Assembly (NCBI GenBank): GCA_021163105.1 | Contig: JAGGXJ010000147.1 | Span: 1 to 38,973 of the forward strand | DNA: 38,973 nt | Reading direction: 5' to 3' | Source of the DNA: Syntrophobacterales bacterium | GTDB taxonomy: Bacteria; Desulfobacterota; Syntrophia; Syntrophales; UBA2210 | Shown: positions 22,825-30,530 of the stretch, piece by piece | How the letters are laid out: every line of letters starts with the position of its first letter | Numbering within the stretch: position 1 is the first letter of the stretch | Notes under the pieces: generated by a model | The model's database searches: none | Told to the model about the DNA's origin: nothing | Seen by the model: the letters and a program-made list of their open reading frames with translations, nothing else | Made by a program: the position numbers and the translations under genes

Positions 22825-23652
22825 ATGAAACAGATTATTCTGGGGGATATGGTTATCGGCGGGGAAGCTCCCTTTGTGCTGATTTCAGGTCCATGTGTTA
22901 TCGAAGATGGTGTAAAGACAGAGAAAATAGCTCTATATCTGAAGAACCTGGCAGGGGAACTTGATATACCGTTTATTTTCAAGGCATCTTATGACAAGGC
23001 GAATCGAAGCTCCATGAACTCTTTCAGGGGGCCCGGGTTTAAAGAAGGTCTTGATATACTCCGGGGAATCAGGGAGGGGCTTTCAATCCCCGTTCTTTCT
23101 GATGTCCATCGGTTTGAGGAAATTGAAGAAGCATCGAAGGTATTGGATGTGATGCAGGTTCCGGCATTTTTGTGCCGGCAGACGGATTTCATAGTGGAAG
23201 TTGCCAGGGCTGCCGGGATAATCAATGTCAAAAAGGGCCAGTTTCTTGCTCCGTGGGATGTCCCGAATATATTAGACAAAATAACCTCCACGGGGAATAA
23301 GAATATAATGATTACAGAGAGGGGCGTGAGCTTTGGTTACAATAACCTTGTCGCCGATATGAGATCAATTCCCATGTTAAGAAGGATGGAATATCCGGTG
23401 GTCTTCGATGCCACACACAGCGTCCAGCTTCCGGGTGGAGCTGGCAGTTCATCCGGAGGCAACAGGGAGATGGCCGTTTATCTGTCACGAGCGGCAGTTG
23501 CCACAGGAATTGACGGATTGTTTCTTGAGGTTCACCCCGATCCTCAATGCGCGCTGTGTGACGGTCCCAATTCTCTTTATCTGGATTCACTTCCATCTCT
23601 TCTTGGAATGCTTAAAAAAATAGACAGGATCGTTAAAACCGATAGAATTTAA
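22825..23652 (+). CDS. kdsA: 3-deoxy-8-phosphooctulonate (KDO-8-P) synthase
   Basis: The 275-residue cytosolic enzyme condenses phosphoenolpyruvate with arabinose-5-phosphate to KDO-8-phosphate, the first committed step to the LPS inner-core sugar. Signatures are GPCVIED, FKASYDKANRSS, SFRGPG, SDVHRFEEI, GVSFGYNNLVADMRS, VFDATHSVQLPGG and LEVHPDPQCALCDGPNS. The Cys in GPCVIED, where metal-free enzymes have Asn, together with His in ATHS, Glu in LEVH and Asp in CDGP, predicts the metal-dependent class II enzyme. GAGGGAG precedes the ATG. The gene for arabinose-5-phosphate isomerase (kdsD), often adjacent, is not in the window. Confidence 0.95.
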   Translation: MKQIILGDMVIGGEAPFVLISGPCVIEDGVKTEKIALYLKNLAGELDIPFIFKASYDKANRSSMNSFRGPGFKEGLDILRGIREGLSIPVLSDVHRFEEIEEASKVLDVMQVPAFLCRQTDFIVEVARAAGIINVKKGQFLAPWDVPNILDKITSTGNKNIMITERGVSFGYNNLVADMRSIPMLRRMEYPVVFDATHSVQLPGGAGSSSGGNREMAVYLSRAAVATGIDGLFLEVHPDPQCALCDGPNSLYLDSLPSLLGMLKKIDRIVKTDRI

Positions 23653-23666
23653 GAGAAGGACAAATT

Positions 23667-24206
23667 ATGGATAAAATTTTCTTTGAAAAACTCAAGGAGG
23701 TTACCCTTCTGGTGTTAGATGTTGATGGTGTGCTGACCGACGGGAAAATAATTATTGATGATCTTGGAAATGAATCTAAAAACTTCAATGTCAGGGACGG
23801 ACACGGGCTGAAACTTCTTATGAGAAGCGGTGTCGATGTTGCTTTTCTGACGGGTAGAGAGTCGGAAGTGGTAAAACACCGTGCGGACGAGCTTGGAATC
23901 GATAATGTTTACCAGGGAGTAAGAGACAAGGCAAAGATGATGGGGAAGCTCCTCGCCACAAAAGGATTATCCGGCGAGTGCGTTGCGTATGTGGGAGATG
24001 ACATAGTGGATATTCCCGCGTTCAGGATGGTTGGCTTCTCTGCTGCTGTTGCGGATGCGCTCGAGTATGTCAAGCTGAATGCCGATTATGTCACTGTGAA
24101 AGAAGGAGGAAACGGCGCGGTGAGAGAAATCTGTGAAATGATTCTCAGTGCCCGTGGAAAATGGGATGATGTGACGTCGAGATATGGAATGAAGATTGAG
24201 AGATGA
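23667..24206 (+). CDS. kdsC: KDO-8-phosphate phosphatase
   Basis: The 179-residue HAD (C0, capless) phosphatase removes phosphate from KDO-8-P to release KDO; it works as a tetramer in the cytosol. Motifs are LVLDVDGVLTDG (nucleophile Asp near 19), FLTGRES, Lys in VRDKAKMM, and VGDDIVDIPAF. It lies 14 bp after kdsA, with AAGGA before the ATG. Length is normal for the family (E. coli KdsC 188). Confidence 0.94.
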   Translation: MDKIFFEKLKEVTLLVLDVDGVLTDGKIIIDDLGNESKNFNVRDGHGLKLLMRSGVDVAFLTGRESEVVKHRADELGIDNVYQGVRDKAKMMGKLLATKGLSGECVAYVGDDIVDIPAFRMVGFSAAVADALEYVKLNADYVTVKEGGNGAVREICEMILSARGKWDDVTSRYGMKIER

Positions 24207-24388
24207 GACTTTCCCTTTACATGTCGGCAGTTAAATGGTACATTTCTTGCTAAAATACTTGGGAGAGTTTTAAAGGTATGAATTTCCGCTAAGCCTGTTC
24301 GTACGCGAATGAGCGCAGGTAATAGAGGTATTCTTTCATGCTCAAAATCATACTGTTCAGTTTTTGAAAATCTCCCCGGATTAAACTT

Positions 24389-24946
24389 TTGTTAAAGAAG
24401 ATATCAACGAAGAAACTGCTTATTGCGGGATGCGTTCTTCTTGTCGGTGCATTATCCCTGTATGCACTCCGCATTGCTCACAAGGAGAAGAAGGACGTTC
24501 TGAAAGTTATTTCAGAGAGGGTTGATCTTCGGATAAAGGATTTTCACTATACCGAGGTGGGAGACCCCGATCTGGTGTGGGAGATCAACGCCGGCAGCGC
24601 CAGATACGTCAAGAAAAATGATATTGCCCGCTTTGAAAATGTTAAGATAAGACTGGTTTTTTCCAATGGTGGAATATATACGATAACAGGCGAAAAAGGC
24701 TCTCTGCATACCGATACAAAGGATATGAATATATATGGAAATGTGGTTGCCGTTTCGAATAGCGGAGATCGCTTTGAGACGGGCAGCTTGTATTATATCC
24801 ATAACAACAAAAGGATTTATACGAAGGATACCGTGGAGATGATGCGTCCCGGTGCCGATATAAAAGGAGTTGGTATGATCCTCTCGCTGAAGGACAGGAG
24901 GGCAACACTGTTATCCAATGTCAGCGCGGTAATAAAGAAGAAATAA
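24389..24946 (+). CDS. lptC: LPS export protein LptC
   Basis: A 185-residue bitopic inner-membrane protein that takes LPS from LptB2FG and passes it to LptA. One N-terminal helix (KLLIAGCVLLVGALSLYAL) is followed by a beta-jellyroll domain with typical stretches DFHYTEVGDPDLVWEINAGSARY, YTITGEKGSLHTD and MNIYGNVVAVS. The start is TTG with no strong ribosome binding site, so the exact start is uncertain. A gap of 182 bp separates it from kdsC, so a promoter for the lpt-rpoN section may lie there. lptA follows after 23 bp. Confidence 0.88.
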   Translation: MLKKISTKKLLIAGCVLLVGALSLYALRIAHKEKKDVLKVISERVDLRIKDFHYTEVGDPDLVWEINAGSARYVKKNDIARFENVKIRLVFSNGGIYTITGEKGSLHTDTKDMNIYGNVVAVSNSGDRFETGSLYYIHNNKRIYTKDTVEMMRPGADIKGVGMILSLKDRRATLLSNVSAVIKKK

Positions 24947-24969
24947 TCCTGATAGGGTGCTTGCAATAT

Positions 24970-25488
24970 ATGAGAAGAAAAATCTTTCTGATACTGGTGA
25001 TTGCAATGATTTTCCCCCTTATCTTGTCTTTGAGAGGCATGTGCGACGGGGAAAGTCCGATACAGATAACATCGGATCGTCTGGATGCTTACGATAGCAA
25101 GGGCATTGTTCTGTTCTCCGGAAATGTTGTAGCTGTTCAGAAGGACACCGTAATAAAGTCGGACGAACTGTATCTCTACTATGACAAGGCGAACGATGAA
25201 GGGAATGCCATTCCGGGTATAACCGAAGGCGCAGGGAAGATAGAGAAGATTGAACTGAAGGGCAATGTAACCATGAAAAGAGGCGGGAGAACCGCTACCG
25301 GAGACATGGCCGTATTTTATAACACTGATCAAAAAATCATTATAACCGGCAATGCCGTAATGATGGAGGGCGAGAACGTAATCAAGGGGGGCAGGGTTAC
25401 TGTCTTCCTGACGGAAAACAGAGGGGTTGTGGATGGTTCCGCGGGAGAGAGGGTCACCGCTACTATCTATCCGGATGACACCAAATAG
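24970..25488 (+). CDS. lptA: LPS transport periplasmic protein LptA
   Basis: A 172-residue OstA-like protein that builds the periplasmic bridge for LPS. Its signal peptide is MRRKIFLILVIAMIFPLILSLRGMCDG. Repeated beta-jellyroll segments follow: ITSDRLDAYDSKGIVLFSGNVVAVQ, LKGNVTMKRGGRTATGDMAVFY and ITGNAVMMEGENVIKGGRVTVFL. The ATG at 24970 gives the cleaner leader; the ORF-track TTG at 24961 adds three residues. It lies between lptC and lptB, as usual. The remaining Lpt components (LptD, LptE, LptF, LptG) are not in the window. Confidence 0.9.
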   Translation: MRRKIFLILVIAMIFPLILSLRGMCDGESPIQITSDRLDAYDSKGIVLFSGNVVAVQKDTVIKSDELYLYYDKANDEGNAIPGITEGAGKIEKIELKGNVTMKRGGRTATGDMAVFYNTDQKIIITGNAVMMEGENVIKGGRVTVFLTENRGVVDGSAGERVTATIYPDDTK

Positions 25489-25530
25489 GGGATACGATCG
25501 ATTTATTATAAAACAGGGTAAATTGAATTC

Positions 25531-26253
25531 TTGGAAAAGTTGCTTGCGACAGAACTGGTAAAAACCTACAACGGGCGACGTGTTGTAGATAAAATCAACC
25601 TTGAGGTTCACAAGGGAGAAGTGGTTGGATTGCTGGGGCCTAACGGCGCCGGCAAGACGACAACCTTCTATATGATGGTTGGTCTGGTAAGCCCGGATGG
25701 CGGGAGCGTTTTGTTGAATGGTGAGGATGTCAGCCATTATCCGATGTATATGAGGGCGCGGAAGGGGATGAATTATCTCCCGCAGGAACCGTCGGTATTC
25801 AGAAAACTTACAGTAGAAGAAAATATAATGGCTATCCTGGAGACGCTAAATATAAGCAGGGGAGAAAGAGAGGAAAGGCTTCATAATCTTCTCGAAGAAC
25901 TGGATCTTTCGGGCCTTTCAAAAAACATGGCATATTCACTTTCAGGAGGCGAACGCAGAAGGGTGGAAATTACAAGAGCGCTGGTTACATCACCGCAGTA
26001 CATGCTCCTTGACGAACCCTTTGCGGGTATTGATCCGATAGCAGTCGCAGATATTCAGGATATTATACGCAGATTGCGATCAAGAGAGATAGGTGTTTTG
26101 ATTTCTGATCATAATGTGAGGGAAACTCTCAAGGTTTGTGACAGGGCATATATCGTAAATGAAGGCACTGTCCTGGTTGAAGGTGATCCGGACTATATAG
26201 CAGGCAGTGAAATTGCCCGTAAATTTTACCTCGGGGAAGACTTTGATCTATAG
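25531..26253 (+). CDS. lptB: LPS export ABC ATPase LptB
   Basis: A 240-residue cytoplasmic ATPase that drives LPS extraction by the LptB2FG complex. It has Walker [15 protein letters not shown]-loop [17 protein letters not shown] (characteristic of LptB), signature [15 protein letters not shown], Walker [16 protein letters not shown] and switch His [10 protein letters not shown]. The start is TTG, with a CAGGG-like site upstream. The order lptC-lptA-lptB-rpoN is conserved in many proteobacteria, and rpoN begins 8 bp later. Confidence 0.95.
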   Translation: MEKLLATELVKTYNGRRVVDKINLEVHKGEVVGLLGPNGAGKTTTFYMMVGLVSPDGGSVLLNGEDVSHYPMYMRARKGMNYLPQEPSVFRKLTVEENIMAILETLNISRGEREERLHNLLEELDLSGLSKNMAYSLSGGERRRVEITRALVTSPQYMLLDEPFAGIDPIAVADIQDIIRRLRSREIGVLISDHNVRETLKVCDRAYIVNEGTVLVEGDPDYIAGSEIARKFYLGEDFDL

Positions 26254-26261
26254 GCAAAGCG

Positions 26262-27701
26262 ATGGTTTTTGAACTCAAACAGAATCTTAAGCTTACGCAA
26301 CAACTGGTTATGACACCGCAGTTGCAACAGTCGATCAAGCTCCTCCAGCTTTCGAGGTTGGAGTTGGTGGATACCATAAACCAGGAGCTTGAAGAAAATC
26401 CTATCCTCGAAGATCGTCCTGCCGATAGCGATCCGGAAACAGATGTTGTTCCTGAATTGGCTGATCTGAAAGTTGAAATGACGACAAAGGAGATCACCGG
26501 AGAAGGAGATGGAAAAGAGGACTTTGACTGGGATAGCTATCTCGAAGATTTTGGTCCAATGGGCGTTCCATATTCCCGTGAAAATGTGGACGCGCCGTCC
26601 TTCGAGAACACACTTACACAAACAAGTTCTCTTTCAGATCACCTGTTGTGGCAACTTAGCCTGTCGCGTTTTTCTGATGTGGAAAGGCGTGTGGGTGAAC
26701 AGATCATAGGTAATTTGAACATCGACGGATATATCATGGCAACCCCTGAAGAGATTGCCTCATTAGAGGGTGTATCCCGGACTGTTGTCGAAGAAGTTCT
26801 TGAAAAAGTGCAGAAGTTTGATCCCCCGGGTATTGCCGCCGGGGATTTGAAGGAGTGTCTGCTTATACAGATCAGATTTCTGGATATTGATTCACCGCTT
26901 CCGGAAAAGATAGTCGAAAATTATCTGAAAGATCTTGAAACGAGAAACTATAACAACATAGCCAGGAAACTGAAAATTTCCGTTGATGACGTCAAACAGG
27001 CGGTATCGCTGATAAGCAAATTGAACCCTAAGCCGGGTCTTCTCTATAACGAAGAAAGGCCCCAATATATAACCCCGGATGTGTTCGTTTTCAAGGCTGG
27101 AGAAGTGTACAGGGTCGCCTTGAATGATGACGGTATGCCAAGGCTGAGGATAAACAATCTTTACAGGGAAATCATGAGCGGGATGAAAAATAATGAAGGG
27201 AAAGAATGTAAAACCTACATCAAAGATAAATTACAGTCCGCGACCTGGTTGATAAAGAGTATTCAGCAGAGACAAAAGACAATCTACAGGGTATCTGAGA
27301 GTATCGTGGAGCACCAGATTGAGTTTTTTGACAAGGGTATCAATTACTTAAGGCCGATGGTACTAAGGGACATTGCCGATGATGTCGAGATGCACGAGTC
27401 AACGATAAGCAGGGTTACCACAAATAAATACATGCATACGCCGAGGGGCATATTTGAACTCAAATATTTCTTTAACAGTGGAATAAACAGGGTAGGCAAT
27501 ACCCACCAGATAGCATCACAGAGCGTTAAGGAAAAAATAAAGCAGATAATAGGCGAAGAGGATAACAAAAAACCATATAGTGATGATCGGATAGTTGATA
27601 TACTCGCAGACTTGGATATATCCATAGCAAGAAGAACGGTGGCAAAATACAGGGAGTCGTTGGGAATATCATCCTCATCCAAGAGAAGGAAGTATTTCTG
27701 A
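26262..27701 (+). CDS. rpoN: RNA polymerase sigma54 factor
   Basis: A 479-residue alternative sigma factor for -24/-12 promoters that need AAA+ activators. Region I is the Gln/Leu-rich LKQNLKLTQQLVMTPQLQQSIKLLQLS, and an acidic region II follows. The core-binding domain has WLIKSIQQRQKTIYRV, the HTH region has MHESTISRVTTNKYMHTPRG, and the RpoN box is ARRTVAKYRESLGI near residue 460. All functional regions are present. It follows lptB closely and precedes hpf, the usual order. Confidence 0.96.
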   Translation: MVFELKQNLKLTQQLVMTPQLQQSIKLLQLSRLELVDTINQELEENPILEDRPADSDPETDVVPELADLKVEMTTKEITGEGDGKEDFDWDSYLEDFGPMGVPYSRENVDAPSFENTLTQTSSLSDHLLWQLSLSRFSDVERRVGEQIIGNLNIDGYIMATPEEIASLEGVSRTVVEEVLEKVQKFDPPGIAAGDLKECLLIQIRFLDIDSPLPEKIVENYLKDLETRNYNNIARKLKISVDDVKQAVSLISKLNPKPGLLYNEERPQYITPDVFVFKAGEVYRVALNDDGMPRLRINNLYREIMSGMKNNEGKECKTYIKDKLQSATWLIKSIQQRQKTIYRVSESIVEHQIEFFDKGINYLRPMVLRDIADDVEMHESTISRVTTNKYMHTPRGIFELKYFFNSGINRVGNTHQIASQSVKEKIKQIIGEEDNKKPYSDDRIVDILADLDISIARRTVAKYRESLGISSSSKRRKYF

Positions 27702-27812
27702 TCTGATAAAATATCGATTGACTTTTGTAATCGGCTCAAATATAAGGCGGCGGTTCATCATTTTGCTGATCGGTGAAACCGGTTCAAAAAATTTGATGGA
27801 GAAATAAGAAAA

Positions 27813-27833
27813 ACCCGGGGTCTGATACCGGGT
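27813..27833 (+). promoter_or_regulatory. Small stem-loop just upstream of hpf
   Basis: ACCCGG and CCGGGT pair around a 9-base loop, ending 11 bases before the GAGGAGG ribosome binding site of hpf in the 154-bp rpoN-hpf gap. The 6-bp stem has no T-run, so it is not a terminator by itself; it may affect mRNA processing or hpf translation. Confidence 0.35.
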
Positions 27834-27855
27834 CTACCGTAGAGGAGGAATACAC

Positions 27856-28398
27856 ATGCAAACTTCTTTTACCTTTCGGAATATGGAAGCCGGGGAATGG
27901 TTAAAAGACTATGTCAGTAAAAAGCTTGCCAGGATTGAAAAATATATAGACAAACCTGTAAGCGCCCACGTGATACTGTCTGTGGAAAAGTTCAGAAATG
28001 TTGCCGAAATAAAATTGTCGGCTGGGAACCAAGCGCTTCAGGGTAAGGAAGAAGCGAAGGAAATGACTCTTGCCATCGACAATGTCATAGATAAAATAGA
28101 ACGGCAAGTGAAGAAATATAAGGAAAAAACGAGGAATCACAAGGATGCCGCATCCATGGGTGAAGCCATGGGATCTGGGGATCTGTCCGCTGAAGAGTAT
28201 GACGAATACGATGAAAATCCCGAAGTGGTAGAGACCAGAAAGGTCACACTCAAACCTATGTCTCTGGAAGATGCAATTCTGGAAATGGATGAGTCGAGGA
28301 ACAGGTTTGTCATTTACAGGGATTCTTCCTCCGAGAGGGTGAGTGTTATTTATCGTCGTGATGACGGGAAGTATGTCTTGATAGAGACCAACAGCTGA
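27856..28398 (+). CDS. hpf: Ribosome hibernation-promoting factor, long form
   Basis: A 180-residue protein that binds the 30S subunit and pairs ribosomes into inactive 100S dimers in slow growth. The N-terminal S30AE domain is FTFRNMEAGEWLKDYVSKKLARIEKYI...AIDNVIDKIERQVKKYKEK. An acidic linker (SAEEYDEYDENPEVVE) leads to the C-terminal dimerisation domain RNRFVIYRDSSSERVSVIYRRDDGKYVLIE. The presence of this second domain makes it long HPF, not the short E. coli type. GAGGAGG precedes the ATG. It is embedded in the rpoN-ptsN-rapZ block. Confidence 0.94.
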   Translation: MQTSFTFRNMEAGEWLKDYVSKKLARIEKYIDKPVSAHVILSVEKFRNVAEIKLSAGNQALQGKEEAKEMTLAIDNVIDKIERQVKKYKEKTRNHKDAASMGEAMGSGDLSAEEYDEYDENPEVVETRKVTLKPMSLEDAILEMDESRNRFVIYRDSSSERVSVIYRRDDGKYVLIETNS

Positions 28399-28416
28399 GA
28401 CAGAAGGTGAGCCATA

Positions 28417-28875
28417 ATGAATATCAAGGATATGCTTAAAAAAGAATTTATCATCGAAAACCTGAAATCCAGGACGAAAAAAGAAGTCCTCGTTGAATTG
28501 TCGGACGTCTTTTCACATGGCGATATTGATCGTGACGCTTTATTTGAAGTGTTGCTGGAGAGAGAAAAACTCGGCAGCACAGGGATAGGTGATGGTATTG
28601 CCATACCCCATGGAAAACTTGCGGGTCTTGAAAAACTTATCATTTCATTCGGGAAAAGTGTGAAAGGAGTTGATTTTGATTCCCTGGACGGTAAGCCTGT
28701 ACACATCTTCTTTTTGCTTCTGGCTCCGGAAAATTCAGCGGGACAGCATCTGAAGGCATTGGCCAGGATATCGCGAATGTTGAAAGACGTCTCTTTCAGG
28801 GAGTCTCTTCTTAAAGCTGAAACGCCTGAAGACATTTACAATCTTATAGTTGAAAAGGACGGGGCATATATTTAA
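28417..28875 (+). CDS. ptsN: Nitrogen-PTS EIIA-like protein
   Basis: A 152-residue PTS EIIA domain (fructose/mannitol type) without EIIB or EIIC, so it is expected to regulate and not to carry sugar. The phosphorylatable His65 lies in GDGIAIPHGKL. VHIFFLLLAPENSAGQHLKALARISRML is typical of PtsN. AAGGTGAG precedes the ATG, 18 bp after hpf. A phosphate donor (NPr and EI-Ntr, or HPr and EI) must be encoded elsewhere, since none is in the window. Confidence 0.92.
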   Translation: MNIKDMLKKEFIIENLKSRTKKEVLVELSDVFSHGDIDRDALFEVLLEREKLGSTGIGDGIAIPHGKLAGLEKLIISFGKSVKGVDFDSLDGKPVHIFFLLLAPENSAGQHLKALARISRMLKDVSFRESLLKAETPEDIYNLIVEKDGAYI

Positions 28876-29068
28876 AGTTCCTGTCTGTAATACTTCTCCC
28901 GCCTTCTCATGTTCTCATGACGGTTTTTAGGATCGTCTCTCGATAGTTGTAGTTACCAGAAGGATTCAATCTCGACTCGTCGGGATAAGGATCCAAGGTT
29001 CAAATGAAATGCTAAAGAATTAAAAACAATCACGAAACCTCCAAAAATAGATTGAAGGCAGAATTGCC

Positions 29069-29626
29069 ATGTCAAACCGGAATAACACAGATGAGACAGC
29101 AAGTATGCAGGGTGTGTTGATAGAATTGTTCGGTATAGGAATTATCATAACCGGCGGGAGTGGTATAGGCAAGAGTGAATGTGGCCTGGAGTTGATAACA
29201 AGGGGTCATAGGCTTGTCGCTGACGATTCAGTGGACATAATAAAAGCTCCCGACGGTACACTCTATGGCAAATGCCCCGACGTGACGAGACATTTCATGG
29301 AGATCAGGGGAATCGGTGTTGTTAATGTGGAAAGCCTTTTCGGCCGGGATGCCGTAAGCGACGGCATCTCGGTGGATATCATTGTCGAGTTGATCAGATG
29401 GGAAGACTGGAATGATATGGATAGACTGGGTTCAAAAGAACAACATTGCCGCATTCTTGCTGTTGACCTGCCAATCCTCAGACTGCCCGTAAGATCGGGG
29501 GGGAATATGGCTACTGTCATAGAAATAGTAGCGAGAAATCATATACTTAAAAAAAGAGGCTATAATGCTTCGATGGATCTGATAAAAAAAGTTTCCGATA
29601 AGATAAGAAAGACAGAAAAGCGATGA
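29069..29626 (+). CDS. hprK: HPr kinase/phosphorylase, C-terminal domain only
   Basis: A 185-residue protein matching only the catalytic half of HprK, which phosphorylates and dephosphorylates a Ser of HPr. It has the P-loop TGGSGIGKSECGLEL (Lys35), the catalytic stretch RGHRLVADDSV, the family signature HFMEIRGIGVVNVESLFG and the end LPVRSGGNMATVIEIVARNHILKKRGY. Full-length HprK has about 310 residues with an N-terminal domain that is absent here. The 193 bp upstream hold no trace of it in any frame I read, so this looks like a genuine short form, as in alphaproteobacteria. GAAGG lies 11 bases before the ATG. It overlaps rapZ by 4 bp. Confidence 0.88.
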   Translation: MSNRNNTDETASMQGVLIELFGIGIIITGGSGIGKSECGLELITRGHRLVADDSVDIIKAPDGTLYGKCPDVTRHFMEIRGIGVVNVESLFGRDAVSDGISVDIIVELIRWEDWNDMDRLGSKEQHCRILAVDLPILRLPVRSGGNMATVIEIVARNHILKKRGYNASMDLIKKVSDKIRKTEKR

Positions 29627-30489
29627 AAAATCTTCGTATTGTCATTGTAACAGGTCTGTCTGGTTCCGGGAAGAGTACGGCCCTGAGGGCTCTGGAAGAC
29701 ATCGGGTTCTTTTGTGTGGATAACCTTCCAATCATGCTTCTTCCTAAATTTCTGGACATGCAGACTGGAACCTCATCCGAAGTTTCGAAGATAGCTCTGG
29801 TTATGGACCTGCGTGAGAAACATTTTCTTGAAAATCATATAAACGTTCTCTCCAGATTGAAAAAAAAGAAGTATAATATTGAGATACTTTTTCTTGATAC
29901 AAACGACGATTTTCTTCTGCGAAGATTCAGCGAAACAAGGAGGCTGCACCCCCTGTCGGAGGGCAAGACTATTCTTGAAAGCATAAAGTTGGAACGGAAT
30001 AAACTGCAGGAATTGAAAGAGATGGCTGGTAATGTTATTGACACGTCAAATTACAGCGTTCATCAGTTGAAGGAACATGTTCAGAGACTCTGCCTTGCTC
30101 CAGGCAAGGTTAGGAAGCTCCTTATAAATTTGATATCGTTCGGATACCGTTTCGGTTTGCCTCCGGACGCTGATATTGTGATGGATGTCAGATTTCTTCC
30201 CAATCCCTACTTCGTTAAAGATCTCAAGGAATACAACGGCAATGAAACAACCGTGGAAGAATATGTTATGCAGTGGGATGACACAGAGCAGTTTCTTTCT
30301 AATTTGTTCAAGATGATGACATTCCTGACACCGCTGTACGAAAAAGAGGGAAAATCATATCTGAATATCGCAATTGGGTGTACGGGGGGAAAGCACCGGT
30401 CCGTAGTTATACTCAACCAGTTAGCCCGATATTTTTCTGACAGAGACTACACGACAAATGTAAGCCACCGGGATATAGACAGGGCGTAA
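29623..30489 (+). CDS. rapZ: RapZ/YvcJ-family nucleotide-binding adaptor
   Basis: A 288-residue protein of the RapZ (YhbJ) family. In E. coli it binds small RNAs and directs RNase E to them, controlling glucosamine-6-phosphate synthase; elsewhere its role is less clear. Walker A is GLSGSGKSTALRALED (11-19), and VDNLPIMLLP and FLDTNDDFLLRRFSETRRLHPL follow. The C-terminal domain has FGYRFGLPPDADIVMDVRFLPNPYF and the conserved GCTGGKHRSV. The ATG overlaps the hprK stop (ATGA), so translation is coupled. It is the last gene of the block. Confidence 0.93.
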   Translation: MKNLRIVIVTGLSGSGKSTALRALEDIGFFCVDNLPIMLLPKFLDMQTGTSSEVSKIALVMDLREKHFLENHINVLSRLKKKKYNIEILFLDTNDDFLLRRFSETRRLHPLSEGKTILESIKLERNKLQELKEMAGNVIDTSNYSVHQLKEHVQRLCLAPGKVRKLLINLISFGYRFGLPPDADIVMDVRFLPNPYFVKDLKEYNGNETTVEEYVMQWDDTEQFLSNLFKMMTFLTPLYEKEGKSYLNIAIGCTGGKHRSVVILNQLARYFSDRDYTTNVSHRDIDRA

Positions 30490-30498
30490 AACTACTCA

Positions 30499-30530
30499 GG
30501 TTCACAGTTCACGGTTTACGGTTCAGGGTT
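30499..30530 (+). repeat. 7-bp tandem repeat (GGTTCAC)n after rapZ
   Basis: GGTTCAC, AGTTCAC, GGTTTAC, GGTTCAG and GGTT lie head to tail, about 4.5 copies, 10 bases after the rapZ stop. The array covers the stop codon of the convergent M23 peptidase gene. No hairpin or T-run is present. Confidence 0.7.

Noticed and set aside
24289-24474. Minus-strand ORF upstream of and overlapping lptC
   Set aside because: No ribosome binding site; half of it is antisense to lptC and the rest is low-information sequence.
28876-29068. Missing N-terminal part of HprK, or a frameshift
   Set aside because: No frame in this gap resembles the HprK N-terminal domain, and stops are frequent.
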